This document shows, piece by piece, positions 24,301-36,300 of a stretch of DNA of 64,000 nucleotides; position 1 is the stretch's first letter; every line of letters begins with the position of its first letter. Position numbers and translations under genes: made by a program. Under the pieces are notes generated by a model that saw nothing but the letters and a program-made list of their open reading frames with translations, had not been told where the DNA came from and did no database searches. This DNA is from Schistosoma mansoni (lineage: Eukaryota > Platyhelminthes > Trematoda > Strigeidida > Schistosomatidae): the NCBI RefSeq assembly GCF_000237925.1, contig NW_017385988.1, positions 992,001-1,056,000 of the forward strand, read 5' to 3'.

Positions 24301-27300
24301 GTAGTATGTTAGTGAGTTGTGTTGTGTTGAGGTTGGTGTCGTTGGCACATTGCCGCGCCTCCATAGCTCAGTGGTTAGAGCACTGGTCTAGTAAACCAGG
24401 GGTCGGGAGTTCAATTCTCCCTGGAGGCAGTGCGTTCGCACTCACTTTGAACTGGGATCATGTTCAAGTGGTGTGACTTTTACTAACTAGCACCACTGAT
24501 CACCAACCGTGACGAAACACACTCGTCCGTCTTCAACTCCAAACTCACAACTTCACATACAAGTAGACATCGACTCCAGTCAACTAAACCACTTACAAGA
24601 CGATCAATGAATTGGAACACTGGAGCTGATGATGTTATATATCCTGTCGATTTTTCCTTTTGTTTTTTTTTCCCTCATTGTTTACCTTTTCGTATTTATG
24701 ATTTCTAATTTTTGATTCGATGATTTTTTAATTAATGATATATTGCGTATATTGTTAAATATCAGTTATATATTTGTGATCTCCCAATTTTTTGAAAAAT
24801 TATAATTTCTGAGATTTCGTTACACCGTGTGTGCCACTTCTTTGGGGAATAAATAACCATATTACCTTTACCTTTATGCTTCGATTGGACTTTTTTTGTC
24901 ATTACAGTGCTTTTTCTTTATATATTGGTTTCATTCGAAGTTTTGATTTTTTTTTGCTTTTGTTCCGTTTTATGTTTTATTCTTAATGTCCCATTCTGTC
25001 ACTTTACTTTTTTTTGAAACCCATATTCTTTCCCCTCAGTTTTTGAGATATACAGATAGACGTTTTTACATATTTTTTCAAACTGAGTGCTCAGTTTTTT
25101 TCTCTGTGATATATTTTTTTTCAATTTTCCTTCTTTTACTCGTTAAAGAAATTCTCAGATTGGAAACAAATTTGTTGCTGATCCGATCTATCCTGTTCCT
25201 CAGTTAGATCTTACATGTCTTTCTGTGAATTCAGTTGATGAAAATGAATCATTTACAGCGACTAGATGTGTACAATCTAATCAGAATACAAGTGAGAAAG
25301 ATTTGGTGAGACGAATTATTAATTATTTCTGTTTTGTTATTCAATGAATTTAAACAAAATGGATATGAAAATATTTATTTTTGAGAAGGGGTTTAGTGGA
25401 TATATCAGTATTTCCATAGTTGAACTCATGAGTCAATTGAAGCTAGACCATCATGGAAAACCTGGAAGCACTGGCTAGCTGTTTCGTCACATTGCGGGAC
25501 TCCTCAACAGTGCGCATCCACGATCCCGCCTCATGAGATTCGAAGTCAGGACCTACCAGTCTCGCGCCNNNNNNNNNNNNNNNNNNNNNNNNNNNNNNNN
25601 NNNNNNNNNNNNNNNNNNNNNNNNNNNNNNNNNNNNNNNNNNNNNNNNNNNNNNNNNNNNNNNNNNNNNNNNNNNNNNNNNNNNNNNNNNNNNNNNNNNN
25701 NNNNNNNNNNNNNNNNNNNNNNNNNNNNNNNNNNNNNNNNNNNNNNNNNNNNNNNNNNNNNNNNNNNNTCGTGGATGCGCACTGTTGAGGAGTCCCGCAA
25801 TGTGACGAAACAGCTAGCCAGTGCTTCCAGGTTTTCCATGATGGTCTAGCTTCAATTGACTCATGAGTTCAACTATGGAAATATTTATTTCTTTTTATCT
25901 GTAATATATTTAATAATGATACACATTTATGATGGATAAAATTGTAGCGAATCACTTGTTAGAACTTTAAGTTATTTTTGAGGTAAATTAATGTATACTG
26001 TAATAATGGTTCCACAGAATAACACTGTTTGAATGGTTTAAAATTGTCGAATAATGTACATTCGTTTTTAATAATATTTAGTCAGATACAGTGCCTGTCA
26101 AGATTTTGTATTTGCATTGATGTTTGTCTATGTACCTTCATTTAATTGATCGTCAGAAAATTAACTACGTCAGAACCATGTATTAAATACCTGTTGGACA
26201 ATTTATTTAGGGGAATTATTGACCACTGTGGGTCTAAGTCTTCACACTTTACTTCATCAATTGTTTGGAATAACTCACATCATTTTAAAAATTATTATGC
26301 AATGTGAATTGATATGACCAATATATACAGGTAGATTAGGAGAACTATAATTTTTCCAAAAGTATTATCAATCTTTTTACTATGGTATTAACGCAAAATG
26401 TATCATATGTATCATATTGGGGATAACGGATGGAGATAGAATTTAGGTTGTCAGCTCCGTTGTATTTGGAACTCATCAACTAAAGCTACCTATTTCTACG
26501 TTATTGTTCATCGACTAACACACTAGAATATTACTCATATGTTACTAAATCTATTATTTTCAGTGATAAAATATGTATCATAGTTACACTTTGGTTAAGA
26601 GATTTATAATGATCATTAGTCAAGCCGAACTATAATCTCAAACGACCTTGGGATCTGAACCTGTTTAATCTGTCAGGAGCCAGAAGAGATAAATGAATTA
26701 CTCACGACATTAGGACTTGAAATATGCAGCTTACAGACATTAGTTTTATCGGATTAGTTCCGTTTTAAAATTGGTTCTCATTACATTTTGATATAAACTT
26801 GAGAACTAGTGAAAACTAAGGAATACCTAATGGTACTAAATCAATGAATTTCAACTCATCAGTCTCAAAGTAACAGAATGGCAGACATACTTATTATAGA
26901 CTATACTTCAAATATCATCGTGGTTTTGAATCATTGAATAGTTTTATGCTAGAACAAAACATCTGTAAAATGTTTACTGGACTTCTATGATATTTCAATC
27001 AATGACTCGTCAGTCTCCAGTCGTCAGTAATAAGGATAGTAGGTTGATGAACCTGTGTTAACCCTAACAGATCGCCTTCCAGTAAAGATCCAGCTTCTCC
27101 TTGAAAATGTTCACTGATGGTGCTGATACCACTTGTTCGGGTAATGCGTTCCAGTGATTGACCACTCTATGAGAAAAACAGAACCCCACCTTTAGTTTAT
27201 TAGATGACGGCTTGTGAACCTTCTTGCTATGACCTCGGAGATTATTAGTGCTGGAGGGAGCAAAAAGATAAGACATATTAACACTAAAATCAGAATTAAA

Positions 27301-30300
27301 GATACGAAATGCCAGTATAAGTTCACCTTGCGTCCTACGATAAGACAAGAGAAAAAGATTTAGACGTTTCAAACGCTCATCGTAAGGGAGTTTAGAAAGA
27401 CCCTTCACTAATTTTGTCCCTACACGCTGGACACGCTCAAGTGATTTAGTATCATTTATCAGACCTGGGCTAGCTGCTTGGATACAGCACTCTAAGTGTG
27501 GTCTTACAAGGGTGGGATATAAAATTCGAAACATCTACTCGTCAAAGCGTTTAAATGCTCGGCGAAGTGACCATAGCGCACGATAACCTTTGGAAGCAGC
27601 GGCGTTGCAGTGAGTAGTAGTGAACGATTCTTGTTAAAAATGCTTTGTATTCTATTTATGCTTCAGGGTTGTTTTTTTTAAAATTCTTTTAATAGATGAA
27701 ATGTATATTCAATGCATGGTATCATTTAATTTATAATATAAAAATTCAATCTACAATGTTCGAAGCGAAAGTTGAATTTCATTTGAAAAAAAATTGTTTT
27801 AATTATTGGAAATTACGAATTCATCAAATTCGTTTTAATCGTGATATTGAGAAAGCTAAATTAGATTCTATAGAATTAATGAAGTAAGCTCAATTCAAAA
27901 ACAATATTAATAATTATAATATTATTACTTACTTACTTACTTACTCCTGTTACCCTCGTCGGGGAGCATAAGCCGCACACCAGCATTCTCCATCCAACCC
28001 TGTCCCAGCCAATCGTTTCCAATTCTTTCCAGTTAACATTCATCCTTTTCATATCTGCTTCTATTTCCCGACGTAATGTGTTCTTTGACCTTCCACTTTT
28101 CTGCTTCCCTTCACCACTCCAAGTTAGCGATTGCCTCGTGATGCAGTTTGGTGATTTCCTCAATGTATGTTCTATCCACTTCCAATGTCTCCTAATTTCC
28201 TCTTCAGCTGGAAGCTGATTTCTACTCTCACAAAACACTGTTGCTGATAGTATTCGACCAGTGAATGTTCAGTATTTTGCGTAGACAACTGTTTATAAAT
28301 ACTTGTACTTTCTTGACGATGTATGTAGTAGTTCTCCACGTTTCAGCTCCATACAGTAGGACTGTCTTGACGTTCGTATAGAAGATTCTCACTATGAATT
28401 TAGTTGAGATTTGTTTGAGTTCCATATGTTCTTCAATTGTATAAATGTTGTTCTTGCTTTGCCAATCTTCGCCTTTACATCTGCATCCGATCCTCCTTGT
28501 TCATCAACGATGCTTCCCAGATACGTGAATATTTCCACCTCTTACAGAGTTTCACCATCAAGTGTGATTGTGTTGGTGTTCTCTGTGTTGTATTTGAAAA
28601 TCTTGCTTTTTCCTTTGTGAATGTGGCCTATCGATGCAGAGGCTGCTGTTGCATTCTCTGTCTTCGTCTGTATTTGTTCGTGTGTATGATAGAGGAGGGC
28701 TAGGTCATCTGCGAAGTCCAAATCATCTAACTGATTCTGAGAAGTCCATTGTATTCCGTATTTCCCCTCAGATGTCGAAGTCTTCATAATCCAGTCAATC
28801 ACTAGAAGGAAGAGGAATGGGGAGAGTAGACAGACTACTATTACTACCACTAATAATAATAATAATGAAAGTAACCTAGTGAAAAGAAGTTTCGGCGAGA
28901 CTATAATTTATGGACGACCTTTGAACGAATCTTAAGTGACCTTGAGAAATGTTAGCTAATCAGAAGACAGTTAGTATAGACTAAAAATATATTATACAAC
29001 ACTAAGGAATTAGGATGGGTAAACTTCTTTTACATGGTTCTAAAACTTGTCAAGATTAGAAAGAGGTTCAAAGGTTCCAAAATCATAATGCATAAGGTAG
29101 AGGAACTTATCCATATGACTCCATAATACTCGATCTCTGGAGCCATGATAAGGTCGCAAAAACTCTCTCAGCCTCGACCACATAGCTTCATTATTGTTTG
29201 TGTACTCCAGTTGTGTAAGTTTATCATTTTTATTACGCATATATCCCTACAATACTTATACCTATGAACAGTCGAAGCTTCAGTAACATCTGAAGATAAC
29301 ATCATTGGGGTAGTCTGCGCAAGGTCTACAAGTCAGTTGATTACCGCAATTACAAATAAAGGAACTTCTTAGTAGTTCCATTTATTGTAGCCGCTTAATT
29401 GCCACTTTTTCTGAGCATCGGATACTGAAATAGGCGCTGTGACGCTTCTGATTGGCTCGTCCATAAATTATAGTCTCTCCGAAGTTTCTTTTCTATTATT
29501 CCATTTACTGAAGCCGTAAAATCTGAACTGAACTCTGTATGCCTAAGCAGCATCCCCAATCTGTTATCCTTTCATACTTCATAATTATAACCGTTTTTCA
29601 CCTCACCCTTTTTATGTTGTTGTATAATTTTTTCTTGATACCTAAAATGTTCAAACATTGTTAATGACTCAATCCTATTCTGTTTTCTAGTCGATTACTA
29701 CACAAAATACTTCACATTTTCAAGCCAACTCTTACTTCTCATTGATTACTGTAATATGTTATCAGTACAAAACTAACCCTATTGATACTTTTATAGAATG
29801 ATCTGCCTATCAGAATTTAAGATTAATATACTGGATGTAAACTCAAAAAATATTATATTTGGAATTATAAATTTGTAGAGATTTAGGCTTTTCAGTATGA
29901 GATCAGTCCCATGACCATCCGTTATCTTGATGAGAGAGTCACCTTTAGAATACTAGATTTTTAATTCATTCACTTTGTCGTAGTCACTCCGTTTGATAAT
30001 TGTTTAACTGTTTAAACTCTAGTATATTTGAACTCCATCAGTAATAACTTATTGAAATCATTCTTGAAGTCAGTCACTATTGAGAACCTGGTTATTACTT
30101 GGTTAAGTAGTTTGTGAAGATAAGCTCATTATCACTACCTTCAGTTATCTGTTTTCACTTCATCGTCAGATTAATTGTAAAGCCGGTAATTTCTCTTTAG
30201 GTTAATCTCATTAACTATTTCATATAATTCGTTAAACTATTAATTAATCAATTACACTAATCAAGTGGTTGATAACAGCGGCTTACATATGTCTAACTTA

Positions 30301-33300
30301 TTCTAATCACTAGAATTCCAAAGACTTCATCATCTTGTCTATTGCTTTTTCTCTGGCTACGAAGTCACTCACTTGAGATTAGATCACTTCATAGAAGTAT
30401 CAGCAGGGTTAGTTTTATACTCATAATGTTGAAGGTATTAATGTGAAAAAACAGTTCCATCTTTAAAGTGTATTCATAGAAGAAAACACGACAATACAAT
30501 ATAAACTAAATGTTTTATAATCGACTGGTGAAAATATACAGAGCCAATAAGATTTTCAGAATAGGAACAGTCCCGAAACTTATCTATACAATAAGCTTTT
30601 ACTCATCTATATAGCTTTCTGTTATATCTAGAGCTTTTGATTCTTACTATGCCGCGTACTACTAGACTACTTGAACGATAGAACCCACAACGTCGCAAGA
30701 GAGAAGACAGAAGACTAGTAAGTAGGAACTTTATTCCCCAAAACAGTGTCAAAACATGATACAGAAATCTCATGTATTTATAGTTTTTGACTGAGAGTAA
30801 ATCATCATTTCGGACAACCAATAAGCACATAGGGGTCATTCTTATCCATCCAATGGGGAAGCTACACGTCGATATTCTAGAATATTCCCCTATCAGTAAT
30901 TGGATGGAATGTCTTCGGCTCTGTTAAGTCGGCTTACAGTAAACTCTATCAGAGCCTCCAGAGGCTCATAAAGAGCCCAACCAATCAACGATTAGTTAGA
31001 AGCTGTTACTAAAATAACGAGGTCCTGATTGGCTGTTTAACATACTGCTTCTATGGAAACTCAAGGTCTTTTAATTACTATAAAAACCCCCGTTTTTCTG
31101 TACATAAATGAACCTTGTAGTAAAGTGTTTTCTCTCATACTCGAGTCTTCTCCCTGGTGTTCAAGTCGCTGAATAGTTCTAGCCTGGGGTTATCAGAATA
31201 GCTTAGGATCTGAATGTAGCGTTCAACTTACAAGATATATCAGGCTCTTTCTGGGCTTTTTGAGGCTTTCTAAAGTTTACCAACGAGCCGTCCTTACACT
31301 TTCAATACATATGGTTCCATCAAATGAAAACACTAGCAACGTTATAAAAAATATCAGAGACTTTTGTATAGTATTTCTTATTGATTTCTTTTATTTAAAG
31401 GAAAGAATATAGAGCTAAACAATTTCATGAAAATTTTTTATTGAAACAATGTTTTACACGTTGGAACTATACAATACGAATGGAGAAAGTAAGTACATAA
31501 TATTTTATCTATGAAAGTCCAACTGAACTGTTTCATTATATTTTTCAGTGCAGTTCAACCGGGTCTGTTTTGAGATAGTAACTCACTGAAGACATTAGTG
31601 GATGTGTCGCTCAATTTTGTGGACTGGTTGAAGTTAGACATTAACACCGTTGTATGCCGGCTTAGTGGTCTAGTGGTTTAGCGCTTGCGTACGAAACGGA
31701 CAGGTCCTGGGTTCGAATCTCGCGAGGCGGGATCATGGATGCGCACTGCTGAGGAGACCCATAATAGGACGAAACGGCCGTTCAATGCTTCCAGGTTTTC
31801 CATGGTGGTCTAGCATCAACTGATGCATTATCTCAACTACCAAAAAAAATGTATACTTATTCGTTTCTTTATGTATCCAAATGCATTGATCTAAGTCAAA
31901 ATATATGTGAAAACTTATATTTGAAATAGTCTCAGAATCACTGAATCTAGGTTGATAGGTAAAGCTGTCAATGATATATAGAGAGAGTCGAATGATTCAT
32001 TTCTACCTGAAGTTTATTTTGATGACATTGTTCACAAGGACCGTGAAAACTTCATGATTAAACCATCCAAGACAGTGAATAAAACTCCACTAAAATCATT
32101 CACCTAACCTAAAAATCTTCTCCACTATTTCAATTACTTGAAGTTATATTGTAAAGGAAATCTAGCTTACCTTCTTTTGTAATTATATTCTTTTGAGTTA
32201 CATAATATTATGTGTAGAGTTTTTTTTTCGGGGTTATACCTATTTGTAATAGTCTTAATAAGCGTTATCCGGTCTTCGGTGCTTTCTTCTCATAAGACAG
32301 AATTATTCACTTGAAAATACTTCAATTAGGTAATAGTTAAATTAGAAAGTGTGTTAGATTTTTATATAAAGTAGAGCTTATTCGTTTTCATGAACGGACG
32401 TTAACTAAATGACATTCTAAAGAATATTTAGGACATTATAACTGCTTTACATTGATTGCAGACTACTCAATAGTCTTTTAGTAATTAAAATAACCTATTT
32501 CATAACAGTTATACGATTATAAGTAAAGATGGATAGTGGCTAGAAGTGGAATCCAGGACGCGCGTTTCATCCTTTTTGCTAGCAACTATCCATCATTGCT
32601 TATAATGCTTGTGAATTAAGGCGATATCGAGGCTATACGCACAGTATGCACATATACCAATTAGAGACTGACCAGTTGCAGTCCTAAACATCAATAGGAA
32701 GATTCAAACAAACAATACTAAGTGAGTTATACGATTAGTTGTTGTGGTGGAGAAGATTTGTAGCTCAGGTGGGTGATTTTGATGAAGGTTTGTTCTCTGA
32801 GCTGGATGGTTTGGTCATGGAGCTTTCATCGTCCTTCTGAACGACATCATCAGCACAAACTTCGGGTAGAAGTGAAGTGTTTGAATTTCTCCACATGTGA
32901 TTCACAGCTTCTCCTGTGCACCTCGATGTTGATTGGTTCTTATTGACCTTAAATCTGTCATTGTTTATTTCTTTGTTTTGGTTGTATCTCCTATTGGTTT
33001 GATTTTTGTTCCTATGTTTCTGCGTAATTTGTATTGTTAATAACTGTAAGTTTTTCAGATGTACATTTCTCAATATGCATATATCGAGAAAGTTTCCGAT
33101 AGAAATATTGTCGTATTGTTGGTTACAGTAATACAGTATATATGACCCTAGCTAACCAGACGATACACTTATTTCATATCCGTTGAGTGAATGGTTATTT
33201 CCTCCATTCTTATACATCTTTTTTCTCATAGTCAACTCGTGATCAGTTGGAAAAAGAATCATTCAGACGTGAAAAAGAAATAGAATTTCTCAATCAGTTA

Positions 33301-36300
33301 GATACTTTAATGAACAATCATCAAACAAAAACATTAATATTTGATGATGATAATATTCAAAATGGTGAAACTATACCATCTGATAATCGTAAATGTTTAA
33401 CGGGCAGAAAATCACAAAAACCAAAGGTAATTGATTACATAATCTTGTAGATAGGTTATTTACATTTGTAAAAAATTGTAACTTATTAGGTGAATGGAAT
33501 TTCACATACTATTTGAATTAATAATCTGCTAAACACTAAATAAGCATAATAAAAACATGTTTCAAACTCAGTTTACATCCTTTTGAATTGAATTACTAGA
33601 ACTTTATAAACATAGATAATGGATAGCAGTGGAATCCAGGACGTCAGCTGGATGTACGTGCTAGTCACCATGTAAATTTGCTTATAAAGCTTGTGATTTA
33701 AGGTAATATCGAGGCAGTTTGCACAGGATGCACATATGCCAATAAGAGACTGGTCGATTACAGTCCTAAACAACAATAAGAAGATACAAACAAACACTAA
33801 CAAGGGAATTTAGATTGGATAACTTTCAATGTCGCATGGGTTAATATCATCAATAGCTACATTAATTAGCTAAAGTTAATTCAAGGTATGTGTTGAGAAA
33901 TCCAAAAATTTCCCCTGCCAAAGTCTCTAGATGCACAGAAAAAGGTTAGAAACGTTTTATTTAATCAGTATTAAGTAGAAGTCTACCAGAGATATCTAGG
34001 GAACTGAAGAATCTTGAAACACGTTTTTGATTGGGTAATTAATTATACCGTTACTACATTTAGTATACTTCCAGAATGTTCTGGAAGAGTGGTGTCAAAT
34101 AGGATTCTATGATGTATTCTGTAGATACCTAAACTTGAAGTATAGTTATTCCTCACAATTTTTATCTTCTCCCTATTGTTTGAGTTGATCATCTTAAAAA
34201 GGTTATACATAGTGACGTCTGTATAACATACTGAATATACAAACCTGTATGAAATAATTTAGCTTAGCCGATTGAACATTATGCTAAAATGACATTGTAA
34301 TGTAAAGAACAATACATAAAGTTTGAAAAATTCCCATATTGTGATTTAGAACAACATACATATAAACGAACAATATTGTTTTCAATGAGATTCTCATCAG
34401 GCTTTACTCTAATATATAGTAATATTTATATGCATATACGAAATTATTAAACCAATCAAGGCAGTTTATGAGTCAATGATAACAGTGGAATAGATTACAT
34501 AATCAAAATTAAGAATAAGTTAAAAGTACAAATTGATAGTGTAATGACAGGTGTACTAGTTGTGATAAGAGTAATAAAAGGCTTGAATCAATGTTACACA
34601 ATAGGAAAATAGGTCAATGATTAGAAAATCATAGACACTGAAATAACATTCATAGAAATTATAAGATTACGTAATAAGAAGTGTTTAGATAATTGGACGG
34701 TGAAGCGAATATTAGAAAAATTATAAGTAAATAATTGACAGGGGGGTGAAGAAAAATAAACGAAGAAAGAGTATGGAAAATAAAATTATTTATTAAGGCC
34801 AAGGGAGAGATAAGGGTGTTACAAATTTCTTATGAACACAAAGACTTGGACTGTTGGATCGAATTCCTATAGCTTCTGCTATGTGTAAGAGACGAGATCG
34901 AACTTCATAAGGAAAAGTAGTAGGAATACGACAAATAACTTTAAAAGACTGGTTTCTGTCAACTTCATGACCGATATCAATCAAGTGTGAAAGAATCGAG
35001 CTCCGTATCGACTTGACCATACCTTTTCCTAATCACGAAGGGAGGTGTTCACTAACTCTTTGGTTCCGTTGTCTGGTAGTGCGCCCAATATAGCTTTCTC
35101 CACAGGAGCACAACACTTTCTCCTACTTAGCTACAATTACCGATAACATAATATACAGATTTATGATAAATGGGTTTATTTGACAAAAGGATTTCTGAGA
35201 TGATTCGAAACAAACATGTACACAGCGTAGTCCGACTAAAAAAGACCTACACTTGTTATTTTCTAAATATATAGGACACTTTAAAAGTGTACCTTACATT
35301 TTGGTGATAACAAACAAATATTATTCATTCAAATATTTGTTACTAAATGATTTAATTCTGTAAGAATGTAGTGAACGAGAACACAAGTGGCGACTATCCA
35401 ATGTATTTAAACAAAACACTACAGAATCTCAGTAAAATCTGAGAATCATACAGTAAATACTTCATTTACGGAATGTCAATCAATTGTCTCAAACTTGACT
35501 GTTCCTTTTGCAAAGTGTCAATCAATCGTCTCAGACTTCATTGTTCTTTCGTTTCCACAGCAATCATCCTTTGTTCTCTTCGATTTTTTTAACCGTCTGT
35601 CGTCAGGCATTTCACTTTCGATTAGTGACAAATACTACTTATATCTGTCGACATTAGTAGCATTGAGAATTCTAAGGTAGTCTATATTCCTGTAAATACG
35701 GTTGTTTCGTTTAAATAAAGTAATTTTTGAAGTAGATCTTTTTTCAGAACTTATGTCCTTTGTTTTACATGTTTTTAGGGACAATTAGCAAACCAGTTAA
35801 TAATTAAAGGTTCATGTTTAATGGTGATGTTATGTAAATGGTAAATGAAATCTTTGGAATTTAACAAACCAAGTCAGAGTATACAATATTAATAAACTAA
35901 TTTACTTAGGCTACAAATTTATTTCGTTCCAGGTATATATACTCAACATATTTGTTAAGTATAGAGGCTAGTTATACTGATTAATTTATCTAACTGTAGT
36001 AAACAGTTGTCTTCGCAAAATACTCAACATTCACTGACCGGATACTATCAGCAACAGCGTTTTATGGGAGAGGACAAACCAGCTTCCAGCTGAAGAGGAA
36101 ATTAGGAAAAGACGTTGGAAGTGAATAGGACATACATTAAGGAAACCACCAAACTACATCACGAGGCAATCTCTAACTTGTAATCCGGAAGGGAAACGGA
36201 AAAGAGGAAAGCCAAAGAACACATTACTTTTGGAAATAGAAGCAGATATGAAAAGGATGAATGTTAACTGGAAAGAACTGGAAAGGATTGCCCAGGACAG

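Larger units (their letters stand above)
2483..24644 (+). repeat. Tandem array, about 13.7 units of 1.62 kb, each with one tRNA-Thr gene
   Basis: The same sequence repeats head to tail. The tRNA starts are spaced 1621, 1621, 1619, 1621, 1621, 1621, 1619, 1623, 1621, 1623, 1619, 1619 and 1621 bases apart. Units differ by only a few substitutions by eye, and most length change sits in a GT dinucleotide run just left of the tRNA. Unit 1 lacks three bases (AAT) near 3047, and the array stops in mid-unit at 24644, where sequence turns T-rich. Other constant parts of the unit are an AT-rich stretch (2829-2900 in unit 1) holding a 7-bp TGTAGAT/ATCTACA hairpin, and open frames of up to 148 codons that I do not regard as genes. 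The array lies in an intron of the CCDC191-like gene. Confidence 0.97.

Noticed and set aside
2483-24644. Array as a spliced-leader RNA repeat or the female W1 satellite of schistosomes
   Set aside because: The unit length does not fit either, and the schistosome spliced-leader sequence is not present. The only clear gene in the unit is tRNA-Thr.
27929-27945. CTTACTTACTTACTT run as a CRISPR-like or telomeric repeat
   Set aside because: It is the simple TAAG tail of an RTE element, seen again at other RTE 3' ends in the window.
31655-31730. tRNA-like sequence as a functional tRNA gene
   Set aside because: It has A and B boxes but no paired acceptor stem, and it continues into a hammerhead SINE. 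The same holds for the tRNA-like parts at 43070, 54510 and 63000.
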